A DNA stretch of 31,302 nt. Source: an uncultured Anaeroplasma sp. (lineage in GTDB: Bacteria; Bacillota_I; Bacilli_A; Acholeplasmatales; Anaeroplasmataceae). The notes beneath the pieces were generated by a model. It saw only the letters and a program-made list of their open reading frames with translations. It was not told the origin of the DNA and did no database searches. The stretch is taken from assembly GCA_934216145.1 (NCBI GenBank), contig CAKQBG010000019.1, positions 1 to 31,302 of the forward strand, read 5' to 3'. The translations under genes were made by a program, and so were the position numbers. Shown piece by piece: positions 24,791 through 31,302 of this stretch (the first letter of the stretch is position 1; the number at the start of each line of letters is the position of its first letter).

Positions 24791-26719
24791 TTACTCTTCC
24801 TCCTCTTCTAATGTAAATGAAACATGGTTTTCAAGCCAATCTCTACGTCTATTTGAATCACTACCCATAAGTGTTTCAATTTGTGCTTCTGCATCAGCTA
24901 AATCCTCTAGATGAACCTGAACAAGGGTTCTAGTTTCTGGATTCATAGTTGTCTCCCATAATTGCTCAGCATTCATTTCACCAAGTCCCTTATATCTTTG
25001 AACTATAGTTTGAACCTTACAATTGGCCATTATTTTCTCTTTTTCCTCATTACTCCAAGCATAAATAATTTCTTCTTTTTTACCACGCTTTGTAATCTTA
25101 AATAGAGGTGGCATCGCAATATAAACTCTTCCATCCTCAATTAAAGGTCTCATATATCTAAAGAAGAATGTAAGTAATAATACCTGAATGTGAGCACCAT
25201 CATCATCGGCATCGGTCATGATGATTATTTTCTTATAATTACATTTTTTAATATCAAAATTAACACCATAATCTGCACCAATAGTATAGATCATAGTAGC
25301 TATTTCCTCATTCTTTAATGCTGAATCAGCAGTAGCCTTTTCAGTATTTAAAACCTTACCTCTTAAAGGTAAAATTGCTTGATATCTTCTATCTCTACCC
25401 TGCTTTGCGGAACCACCGGCAGAATCACCCTCTACTAAATAAAGCTCATTAATATCCTTATTCTTTTCACTAGTAGGAGCTAGCTTAGCAGAGATATTCT
25501 TCTCACCCTTATCCTTTTTATCCATACGAGCCTGTTCACGAGCCTTACGAGCTGCTGCACGTGACTCAGCTTCTCTTAAAGCCTTTTTAACAATAGTATT
25601 AGCTAAATCAACATTCTCTCCTAGGAAGTATCCAAGCTTTTCAGTTAAAATAGAATCTACCGCAAATTTAGCCTGAGGTGTACCAAGCTTACCCTTTGTT
25701 TGTCCTTCAAACTCAAGAAGCTTTTCACCAATTCTAACAGATACAACCGATGTCATACCAGCTCTAATATCAGTACCCTCTAGCTGATCCTTTTCCTTAA
25801 TAAGCTTATATTTATGCGCAAAATCATTAAAAGCCTTTGTTAAAGCAGACTTAAAGCCAGTTTCATGGCTACCACCATCACCTGTTTTTACATTATTAAC
25901 AAATGATACAATAGTTTCTGAATAAGATTCTAGGAATTGTAATGCTACTTCTACTTCGATTTCCTCTTTACTATCAGGTACATGATATACGCCTTCAAAA
26001 TAAGCTACATTATGAATAGGCTTTTTACCTTGAGTTAAAAAGGCAACATATTCAGAAATACCATTTTCATATACAAAGGTTTCACTCTTTTTACTTCTAT
26101 TATCAGTTAAAACCATTTTTAGATTTTTGATTAAAAAAGCACTCTCTCTAATTCTAGTTTTAATTGTTTCATATGAATAAACTGTTGTTGTAAAAACAGT
26201 TGGATCTGGTTTAAATGTAACAGTTGTACCAGTCTTCTTAGTATCACCAATAACCTCAACCTTAGAAATCTTAGTTCCACCATTTTCAAATCTAATTCTA
26301 TGAATTTTACCATCTCTATAGCTAATAACTTCCATATAGCTTGATAACGCGTTAACAACAGAAGCACCTACACCATGTAATCCTCCTGTAGTCTTATAAC
26401 CATTACCACCAAACTTACCACCAGCATTAAGCTTTGTGTAAATTATTTCCATTGTATTTTTACCAGTTTGATGCATTCCACATGGAACTCCACGGCCATT
26501 ATCACTAACTGTAATTGAATTATCCTCATTAATTGTAACGTCAATTTCTCTACCATATCCTGCTAGAGCTTCATCGATAGAGTTATCTACAATTTCCCAT
26601 ACTAGGTGATGTAAGCCTCTTTCATCGGTTGAACCAATATACATACCAGGTCTTTTTCTAACATGCTCAAGACCCTCAAGTACTTGTATAGAATCATCAC
26701 TATAGTTATTATTTTGCAT
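24791..26719 (-). CDS. parE: DNA topoisomerase IV subunit B
   Basis: A 642-residue ATPase subunit. The GHKL ATPase domain shows EIVDNSIDEALAG, SDNGRGVPCGMH and KTTGGLHGVGASVVNALS; the TOPRIM domain shows LYLVEGDSAGGSAKQGRDRRYQAILPLRGKVLNTEKA and TDADDDGAHI. The GRDRRYQ...KVLNTEKA form and the KAREQAR insert are typical of Firmicute ParE, and the partner is ParC. I start at the ATG at 26719 (MQNNNYSDD), preceded by GGTGG; the TTG at 26731 is not needed. It has its own promoter and is divergent from the MATE gene. No dnaA or recF is adjacent, which also argues against GyrB. Confidence 0.93.
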   Translation of the reverse strand: MQNNNYSDDSIQVLEGLEHVRKRPGMYIGSTDERGLHHLVWEIVDNSIDEALAGYGREIDVTINEDNSITVSDNGRGVPCGMHQTGKNTMEIIYTKLNAGGKFGGNGYKTTGGLHGVGASVVNALSSYMEVISYRDGKIHRIRFENGGTKISKVEVIGDTKKTGTTVTFKPDPTVFTTTVYSYETIKTRIRESAFLIKNLKMVLTDNRSKKSETFVYENGISEYVAFLTQGKKPIHNVAYFEGVYHVPDSKEEIEVEVALQFLESYSETIVSFVNNVKTGDGGSHETGFKSALTKAFNDFAHKYKLIKEKDQLEGTDIRAGMTSVVSVRIGEKLLEFEGQTKGKLGTPQAKFAVDSILTEKLGYFLGENVDLANTIVKKALREAESRAAARKAREQARMDKKDKGEKNISAKLAPTSEKNKDINELYLVEGDSAGGSAKQGRDRRYQAILPLRGKVLNTEKATADSALKNEEIATMIYTIGADYGVNFDIKKCNYKKIIIMTDADDDGAHIQVLLLTFFFRYMRPLIEDGRVYIAMPPLFKITKRGKKEEIIYAWSNEEKEKIMANCKVQTIVQRYKGLGEMNAEQLWETTMNPETRTLVQVHLEDLADAEAQIETLMGSDSNRRRDWLENHVSFTLEEEEE

Positions 26720-26746
26720 TAATACCACCAACCTTAAAACATTTCT

Positions 26747-26775
26747 ATAATATCATAATTTTTTAGTTTTCTCAA
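26747..26775 (-). promoter_or_regulatory. Promoter of the parE-parC operon
   Basis: On the minus strand TTGAGA (26770-26775), a 17-bp spacer and TATTAT (26747-26752). Confidence 0.6.
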
Positions 26776-26860
26776 TAAATTGACAAAAATATTTTATTTT
26801 GACTTTTAAATTCTTATCTATATTTTTAAAAAATGTAAGCATTTTTATTCATATTATTAA

Positions 26861-26888
26861 TTTACAATTTTATTTAAAAGTATATAAT
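26861..26888 (+). promoter_or_regulatory. Promoter of the MATE transporter gene
   Basis: TTTACA (26861-26866), a 16-bp spacer and TATAAT (26883-26888), 28 bases before the ATG. Confidence 0.6.
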
Positions 26889-26915
26889 ATTTTTGTTTTT
26901 GAAAGGGGAGTTCTT

Positions 26916-28373
26916 ATGAATCTTTTTATGCCTATGGATTTAACTAAAAAAAGTCCAATTAAATGTATCTTATTATTTACATTACCTATACTTCTAAGCT
27001 ATCTTTTACAGCAGGTTTATACAATAGCTGATGCTGCAATATGTGGTCAATTTTTAAACGCTAATGAGGTAGCTGGAGTAAACAATACAACTAATCTAGT
27101 ATTTCTAGTTTTGCAATTTGTTTTAGGAATTACTGCAGGATTTTCTGTTATTACCTCTAATCTATTTGGTCAAAATAATATGAATGGTATTAGAATAAGC
27201 TTTGCAACACAAATAAAGCTAGCCTTTATAGTATCTATAATTGTTACTGTAATATCAGTATTTCTAATTAATCCATTACTAGGAGTTATAGGCTTAAGAG
27301 AATCAACTGAAGCAGTTCAAAATGAAATCTATCATTCTGCTTACACCTATATATTTATTATATATATGGGAATAATAACTCAAGTATTCTATAATTTAAT
27401 TTGTTCATTTTTAAGAAGCGTTGGAGATTCAACTACACCTCTTCTATTCCTATTATTATCTACTATAATAAATATTTTATTAGACCTATTATTTATAACT
27501 ATATTTAAATGGGGTGTATCTGGTGCCGCTATTGCGACAGTAATAGCTCAAGGCATTTCCGCTATTGGCTGTTTTATTTATACATTTGTTAAATATAAAG
27601 AATATAGATTATCTAAAGATGATTTTAAAATAGACTTTGCATATAGCTTTAAGCATTTAAAAATGGGCTTACCTCTAGCATTACAATTCTCTATATTATC
27701 AATAGGCTTAATAGTTATGCAATCAGGAATAGTTCAATTTGATTCAAATGAGCTTGGTCAGGTTATAAGATCTGATGCTCAAAATGGTTTTGGTGCCGCA
27801 ATAAAATTAAATAATCTATTAATGTGTCCTTATAATGCCTTAGGTACTACTATGCTAACATATTGTGGTCAAAATTTAGGAGCTAATGATTTTAAAAGAA
27901 TTAAAAAGGGTGTAAATAGTGCGATGCTATTAGCATTAATTGGTTATGTAATTATTGGTGGCTTAGGACTTCTTTTAACAATTAATGGTTCATATTTATA
28001 TTTATTCTATTCAAGTGATAAAATTACTCCAGAAGCAATAAAATTTGGAAATGCTTATTTATATTGTGATATGTGCTTATACTTCATTTTAGGTGCTCTA
28101 ATAGTTTATCGAAATTCAGTTCAGGGTTTAGGTAAATCCTTATTCCCATTCCTTGCTGGAATTGGAGAATTAGCCGCTAGAACATCTATATGCTTAACAT
28201 TACCTAGTATACTAAATGGCAGTAAGGTTACAACAGAAGCTAACATTCATGCTTTATTTGGACTTGCTGTCGCAGATCCATTTGCTTGGATATGTGCTTG
28301 TATCTTCCTTTTAACTGGTTCTTGGTTATATATTTATTCTAAAAATGCCAAACAAAGATTAGAAATATATTGA
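26916..28373 (+). CDS. MATE-family multidrug/cation antiporter
   Basis: A 485-residue protein with about twelve membrane helices in two homologous halves. The opening PIKCILLFTLPILLSYLLQQVYTIADAAICGQFLNANEVAGV is the MatE signature (PxLLsxLLQQlYniaDaaiVGqflg...aaVg), and LRSVGDSTTPL is the conserved end of the first half. The family exports drugs, dyes or metabolites using sodium or proton gradients; the substrate is unknown. I set the start at 26916 because AAAGGGGAG lies 7 bases upstream and the promoter lies between this and the in-frame TTG at 26799. It is a single gene followed by plsY with its own promoter. Confidence 0.9.
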   Translation: MNLFMPMDLTKKSPIKCILLFTLPILLSYLLQQVYTIADAAICGQFLNANEVAGVNNTTNLVFLVLQFVLGITAGFSVITSNLFGQNNMNGIRISFATQIKLAFIVSIIVTVISVFLINPLLGVIGLRESTEAVQNEIYHSAYTYIFIIYMGIITQVFYNLICSFLRSVGDSTTPLLFLLLSTIINILLDLLFITIFKWGVSGAAIATVIAQGISAIGCFIYTFVKYKEYRLSKDDFKIDFAYSFKHLKMGLPLALQFSILSIGLIVMQSGIVQFDSNELGQVIRSDAQNGFGAAIKLNNLLMCPYNALGTTMLTYCGQNLGANDFKRIKKGVNSAMLLALIGYVIIGGLGLLLTINGSYLYLFYSSDKITPEAIKFGNAYLYCDMCLYFILGALIVYRNSVQGLGKSLFPFLAGIGELAARTSICLTLPSILNGSKVTTEANIHALFGLAVADPFAWICACIFLLTGSWLYIYSKNAKQRLEIY

Positions 28374-28390
28374 AAAATAAATATCAAAAA

Positions 28391-28419
28391 TTGACTTTTA
28401 ATATTTATTAGAATATAAT
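28391..28419 (+). promoter_or_regulatory. Promoter of plsY
   Basis: TTGACT (28391-28396), a 17-bp spacer and TATAAT (28414-28419). Confidence 0.8.
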
Positions 28420-28445
28420 TCTATACTAGATGAGGAGAAATTTTT

Positions 28446-29144
28446 ATGATTCAAACATTATTAAATATTAATCCTGCTCTTAATATTACTATTTCAGTTT
28501 TATTATTAATTCTTTCTTATTTATTGGGCTCTATACCCTTTGGAGTATTAATAGGTAAAAAGTTTAAAGGAATAGATATTAGAGAGCACGGAAGTAAAAA
28601 CATTGGTTCAACAAACGCAATTAGAGTTTTAGGAAAAAAAATAGGATACCTAGTATTTCTATGTGATGTATTTAAAGGAATGGCTATTATTATTTTAGTT
28701 AAAATATTAGCATCTACTGGAGTATGGGTAACCCCAATTGATGAATTATATTATGGTGCACTAGCTATAATAGGTCATTCATATTCAATATTCTTAGATT
28801 TCAAGGGTGGAAAAGCAGTAGCTACAAGCCTAGGAGTAGTTTTAATTCTATCTCCACTTGTTGCTATACTATGCTTAATTGCTTTCTATATAGCACTAAA
28901 ATTTACAGGCTATGTATCAGTAGGCTCTACAGCAGCAACAATTACAGTTATTTCATGTGGCTGGATACTACACTTTGTAGGTATCACACCAACAAACTTT
29001 TTAGAATATTTTATTGGTAAAGTATCATTACCACTAGCTCTTCTTTTCTCATTAATGGGTTTATTAATCATTCTAAAGCATATAAAAAATTATAAAAGAT
29101 TAATAAATGGAACAGAAAATAGCTTCAAGAAAAAGAAGGCTTAA
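28446..29144 (+). CDS. plsY: Acyl-phosphate glycerol-3-phosphate acyltransferase
   Basis: A 232-residue inner-membrane enzyme that acylates glycerol-3-phosphate at position 1 from acyl-phosphate, the first step of phospholipid synthesis with PlsX. Motif 1 is LLGSIPFGVLIGKKF with REHGSKNIGSTNAIR, which includes the catalytic Ser and Arg region. Motif 2 is GHSYSIFLDFKGGKAVATSLG. Five or more membrane helices are visible. GAGGAGA sits 8 bases before the ATG. The C-terminus is lysine-rich. In Firmicutes plsY often precedes parE-parC on the same strand; here the two are separated by the MATE gene and on opposite strands. Confidence 0.95.
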   Translation: MIQTLLNINPALNITISVLLLILSYLLGSIPFGVLIGKKFKGIDIREHGSKNIGSTNAIRVLGKKIGYLVFLCDVFKGMAIIILVKILASTGVWVTPIDELYYGALAIIGHSYSIFLDFKGGKAVATSLGVVLILSPLVAILCLIAFYIALKFTGYVSVGSTAATITVISCGWILHFVGITPTNFLEYFIGKVSLPLALLFSLMGLLIILKHIKNYKRLINGTENSFKKKKA

Positions 29145-29148
29145 AACT

Positions 29149-29178
29149 AATACTGGATTGATTCCAGTATTTTTTTTG
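29149..29178 (+). terminator. Terminator of plsY
   Basis: AATACTGGA (29149-29157) pairs with TCCAGTATT (29163-29171), followed by eight Ts. Confidence 0.9.
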
Positions 29179-29184
29179 ACCAAA

Positions 29185-29209
29185 AATAAAAGGAGGCTCG
29201 ATAGCCTCC
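29185..29209 (-). terminator. Terminator of the ferredoxin gene
   Basis: On the minus strand GGAGGCT-atcg-AGCCTCC (29192-29209) followed by TTTTATTTTT. It sits back-to-back with the plsY terminator. Confidence 0.9.
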
Positions 29210-29233
29210 CCATATTTTCGATTTTTTATATAA

Positions 29234-29404
29234 TTATTCTTCTACGATTGCGTCTACTGGACAAACACCTTGGCATGCACCACAATCAATACAAGTATCA
29301 GCATCAATGTGAGAAACATCCTCTACTGTAATTGCACTTACTGGGCACTCGCCAGCGCAAGCTCCACAACCAATACAAGTATCTTCTATTACTTTTCTAG
29401 GCAT
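29234..29404 (-). CDS. 2[4Fe-4S] ferredoxin
   Basis: A 56-residue protein of the small clostridial-type ferredoxin family. Two cluster motifs are clear: C10-x2-C13-x2-C16-x3-C20-P ([15 protein letters not shown]) and C38-x2-C41-x2-C44-x3-C48-P ([15 protein letters not shown]). The protein has the internal twofold repeat expected of the family. It would serve as a low-potential electron carrier for fermentative oxidoreductases. AAAGGAGG lies 9 bases before the ATG. The gene is antisense to a longer meaningless plus-strand frame. It has its own promoter and terminator, typical of a highly expressed single gene. Confidence 0.96.
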   Translation of the reverse strand: MPRKVIEDTCIGCGACAGECPVSAITVEDVSHIDADTCIDCGACQGVCPVDAIVEE

Positions 29405-29435
29405 ATTGTATTCCTCCTTTAATTATGGTACCTCA

Positions 29436-29464
29436 ATTTTACCACAATTAATAAATTAAGTCTA
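29436..29464 (-). promoter_or_regulatory. Promoter of the ferredoxin gene
   Basis: On the minus strand TAGACT (29459-29464), a 17-bp spacer and TAAAAT (29436-29441). It is divergent from, and only 9 bp from, the yneF promoter. Confidence 0.55.
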
Positions 29465-29473
29465 GATTTATAG

Positions 29474-29502
29474 TTGAAAATTAAATAATAAAAGTGTACA
29501 AT
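29474..29502 (+). promoter_or_regulatory. Promoter of yneF
   Basis: TTGAAA (29474-29479), a 17-bp spacer and TACAAT (29497-29502). Confidence 0.7.
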
Positions 29503-29522
29503 AGCATACGAGGAGTGAAATT

Positions 29523-29747
29523 ATGATGACATTTGAATGGTGGCAGTTCATATTAATAATCCTTGGAGTAATAATTATTACAGGTATCGTTACATTTATT
29601 GTAACTAAAAAATTATTTGAACGCCAATTAAAAAAGAATCCGCCTATTAATGAAAATATGATTCGTGCTATGATGACTCAAATGGGACGTACACCATCTG
29701 AGAAGCAGGTTCGTCAGGTTATGCGCTCGATGAATGACGCAAAATAA
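29523..29747 (+). CDS. yneF: YneF / UPF0154 family small membrane protein
   Basis: A 74-residue protein with one N-terminal membrane helix (about residues 8-28) and a basic cytoplasmic tail. The segment KKLFERQLKKNPPINENMIRAMMTQMGRTPSEKQVRQVMRSM is the highly conserved UPF0154 pattern, found throughout Bacilli and Mollicutes. The function is unknown. GAGGAG is 7 bases before the first ATG; the adjacent second ATG (29526) could also be used. Its own promoter and a bidirectional terminator enclose it. Confidence 0.92.
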   Translation: MMTFEWWQFILIILGVIIITGIVTFIVTKKLFERQLKKNPPINENMIRAMMTQMGRTPSEKQVRQVMRSMNDAK

Positions 29748-29766
29748 TTTAATATTATAGGTAATT

Positions 29767-29792
29767 AAAGGAGACCAATTAGGTCTCCTTTT
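29767..29792. terminator. Bidirectional terminator between yneF and the convergent small gene
   Basis: AAAGGAGACC (29767-29776) pairs with GGTCTCCTTT (29782-29791); Ts follow on both strands. It touches the stop codon of the minus-strand gene. Confidence 0.85.
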
Positions 29793-30096
29793 AAAATTTA
29801 TTTCCAGTAATTTTACAATATCTTTCTGCAGCCTTTCTAACTGGCATATATTTTAAATTCTTCCAAGAAAAAAGAACATATTTAATCGCAAGTCCAATAT
29901 CTAGGGTTGCACAAGCAAATAATATAATTCCAATTGTAATAAACCACCATGCATTATTATTTAATATAATTATAGCTCCAAGCCAAATCATAAATCCACC
30001 TAAAATAATAATAAATGCAGTTAAGATAATTGATAATATTTTAGATACTTTTTTATATTTATTAGCATAAAGCTTAATTAATTCCTTTTTTTCCAT
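29791..30096 (-). CDS. Small membrane protein of unknown function
   Basis: A 101-residue protein that I do not recognise. A basic N-terminus (MEKKELIKLYANKYKK) precedes two hydrophobic segments (about residues 18-46 and 50-75), and a basic cytoplasmic tail ends in RKAAERYCKITGNKF. The start is the ATG at 30096 with AAGGAG 6 bases upstream; the longer frame to 30156 runs back through the promoter. It is a single gene, convergent with yneF and divergent from the asparaginase gene. Confidence 0.6.
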   Translation of the reverse strand: MEKKELIKLYANKYKKVSKILSIILTAFIIILGGFMIWLGAIIILNNNAWWFITIGIILFACATLDIGLAIKYVLFSWKNLKYMPVRKAAERYCKITGNKF

Positions 30097-30121
30097 ACTA
30101 GCTCCTTTTTCATATATGAGT

Positions 30122-30150
30122 ATTATATAATAAAAAGATATTAACTTCAA
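30122..30150 (-). promoter_or_regulatory. Promoter of the small membrane protein gene
   Basis: On the minus strand TTGAAG (30145-30150), a 17-bp spacer and TATAAT (30122-30127). Confidence 0.75.
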
Positions 30151-30215
30151 ATACAATTAAACTATCATCTATAAAATAAATAAAATATTTATATTTAAAA
30201 AAAATAAAAATAGTA

Positions 30216-30221
30216 TATAAT
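30216..30221 (+). promoter_or_regulatory. -10 box of the asparaginase gene
   Basis: TATAAT 16 bases before the ATG at 30238. The -35 region is only A/T-rich, so the leader would be very short. Confidence 0.45.
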
Positions 30222-30237
30222 AGTTTCGGTGAAGAAA

Positions 30238-31242
30238 ATGAAAAAAATATTATTATTAACAACAGGTGGTACAATCGCCTCAGTACAAAGTGAAAACGGA
30301 CTTATCCCTATGGATATTCATAATAAATTTAAGGATATATTAGCTGATAATGAAACAAAATTAGATATTGAAGAGGTATTTGTCTTAGATTCCTCTAATA
30401 TTCAACCAGAGGAATGGAAGGTTTTAGCTACTAAAATCTATGAAAAAATGCCAGATTATGATGGAATAATCGTAACTCATGGTACAGACACAATGGCCTA
30501 CACAACCTCAATGATTTCTTTAATGGTTCAAAATCCAAGTCTACCTATTGTCTTTACAGGATCTCAGCTTCCTATATCACATCCTCTATCAGATGCCTAT
30601 GACAATTTAAAATGCGCACTTGAAATGGCAAAATCAGGCTATAAAGGAATATTTATCGCATTTGATAGAAAGGTAATATTAGGATCTCGTGCAGTTAAAG
30701 TTAGAACATCAGGCTTTAAAGCCTTTGAATCAATAAACCTAACCCCATTCGCGACAGCTTCCTCTAATGGCTTAGTTATTTCTCCTATTTATTTAAATGA
30801 GCATAACCAAAAAAAAACATTGCTAAATACTAATATTGAAACAAATGTATTTTTACTAAAGCTTACTCCTACTACTAACCCTAATATAATAGATTTATTA
30901 ATTTCATCAGGAACAAAGGGTATAGTTATTGAAGCCTATGGTGCCGGTGGAATGAGTTTTATAAGAAGAGACTTTGTTTCTAAAATAGATCTAGCAATAA
31001 AAAATAATGTACCCGTAGTATTATGTAGTCAATGCCTATATGAATCATCTAACTTTAATATTTATGAGGTTGGTACAAAAGCCTTAAAAACAGGCGCGAT
31101 TGAAGCACTAGATATGACTACTGAATCAGCTGTATGTAAGCTAATGTATGCTTTAGGACAAACTAATGATATAAATGAAATAAAATCAATTTTTCAAACT
31201 CCTATCGCAAATGAAATACAAAGCCAAAAAAAGGGGCTGTGA
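30238..31242 (+). CDS. ansA: Type I (cytoplasmic) L-asparaginase
   Basis: A 334-residue enzyme that hydrolyses asparagine to aspartate and ammonia. Catalytic motifs are present: TTGGTIAS with T12 and the THGTDTM block with T83-D84. VVLCSQCLYESSN near the C-terminus is an expected active-site loop. There is no signal peptide, as in the cytoplasmic AnsA type. I use the ATG at 30238, with GGTGA upstream; the GTG at 30229 would overlap it. The last codons (from about 31233) coincide with a possible mobile-element end, so the natural C-terminus may have been altered by a few residues, although the length is normal. Confidence 0.9.
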   Translation: MKKILLLTTGGTIASVQSENGLIPMDIHNKFKDILADNETKLDIEEVFVLDSSNIQPEEWKVLATKIYEKMPDYDGIIVTHGTDTMAYTTSMISLMVQNPSLPIVFTGSQLPISHPLSDAYDNLKCALEMAKSGYKGIFIAFDRKVILGSRAVKVRTSGFKAFESINLTPFATASSNGLVISPIYLNEHNQKKTLLNTNIETNVFLLKLTPTTNPNIIDLLISSGTKGIVIEAYGAGGMSFIRRDFVSKIDLAIKNNVPVVLCSQCLYESSNFNIYEVGTKALKTGAIEALDMTTESAVCKLMYALGQTNDINEIKSIFQTPIANEIQSQKKGL

Positions 31243-31302
31243 AGAAATAATCAGTCCTCGATAAACAAAAATGGGGTTTCAAACCAGTTTAAAATCTGGA
31301 AA
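31233..31302. mobile_element. Possible end of an insertion sequence, cut by the window edge
   Basis: The sequence beginning GGGGCTGTGAAGAAAT resembles terminal inverted repeats of transposons such as the IS1182 group as I remember them. The remaining 60 bases are gene-free with a small CCAG/CTGG hairpin. Only one end is visible and no transposase can be seen, so this is a weak call. No terminator for ansA is visible. Confidence 0.25.

Noticed and set aside
26131..26367. 78-codon minus-strand frame
   Set aside because: It lies entirely inside parE in another frame, and its leucine-rich translation has no family features.
22075..26719. gyrB-gyrA and a nearby replication origin
   Set aside because: Signature sequences fit ParE/ParC, there is no dnaA, dnaN or recF, and the skew and dif evidence places this region near the terminus.
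26799..26915. 39-codon N-terminal extension of the MATE protein
   Set aside because: It starts at TTG with no ribosome site and spans the promoter; the ATG at 26916 has a strong site.
29107..29331. 74-codon plus-strand frame
   Set aside because: It overlaps the end of plsY, the plsY terminator and the ferredoxin gene, which has perfect cluster motifs on the other strand.
1..31302. Mycoplasma-type code with TGA as tryptophan
   Set aside because: Tryptophans are TGG throughout and TGA ends several full-length genes at the expected place.

Overview
This is a low-GC (by eye under 30% G+C) chromosomal fragment from a Firmicute of the Bacilli / Erysipelotrichia / Mollicutes-like gut lineages. The evidence is its gene families: a TPP-riboswitch thiamine-salvage operon with ThiT, YneF/UPF0154, ParE-ParC, PlsY, XerD-DeoB and a TraX-family protein. 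AGGAGG-type ribosome sites, TTGACA/TATAAT promoters with 17-bp spacers and normal use of TGA as stop also fit. I cannot name the species. The window opens inside the 3' end of a group II intron and appears to close at the edge of a repeat or insertion sequence, so it may be a contig bounded by repeats.

Layout. 1-78: group II intron tail. 83-993 (-): GtrA-type membrane protein and an XRE regulator. 1338-6144 (+): promoter, TPP riboswitch and thiamine salvage operon (thiM, a thiE-HAD fusion, thiD, tenA, thiT, small membrane protein). 6179-11553 (+): tightly packed operon of amidohydrolase, hemW, xerD, deoB and an iron alcohol dehydrogenase. 11554-15605: about 4 kb with no credible gene. 15680-19456 (-): a Fic-fold protein with a destroyed active site, a TGS/uridine-kinase-like nucleoside kinase, then about 0.8 kb of diverged ~200-bp tandem repeats. 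19462-21100 (-): an S24/S26-like protein with degenerate active site and a TraX-family membrane protein. 21239-21964 (+): MgtC-type protein. 22075-26719 (-): topoisomerase IV parE-parC. 26916-31242: MATE transporter, plsY, a 56-residue ferredoxin, yneF, a small membrane protein and type I asparaginase, mostly as single genes with their own promoters and terminators.

The most informative feature is in the 4-kb gene-free stretch. At 14638-14665 there is a 28-bp site with the 11-6-11 layout of a Xer recombination (dif) site, read on the minus strand. Its XerD arm, TTATGTAAACC, is nearly identical to the Bacillus one. The plus strand is purine/G-rich before this site and pyrimidine/C-rich after it. 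The flanking operons converge on it, and GAAGAAG words point toward it from both sides. I read this stretch as the replication terminus. The xerD gene lies about 6 kb away and topoisomerase IV about 8-12 kb away, so recombinase, site and decatenase sit within 20 kb.

The thiamine genes form a salvage set without a thiazole or pyrimidine de novo branch. TenA releases HMP, ThiD and ThiM phosphorylate the two halves, ThiE couples them, ThiT imports thiamine, and the HAD domain fused to ThiE may dephosphorylate thiamine phosphate.
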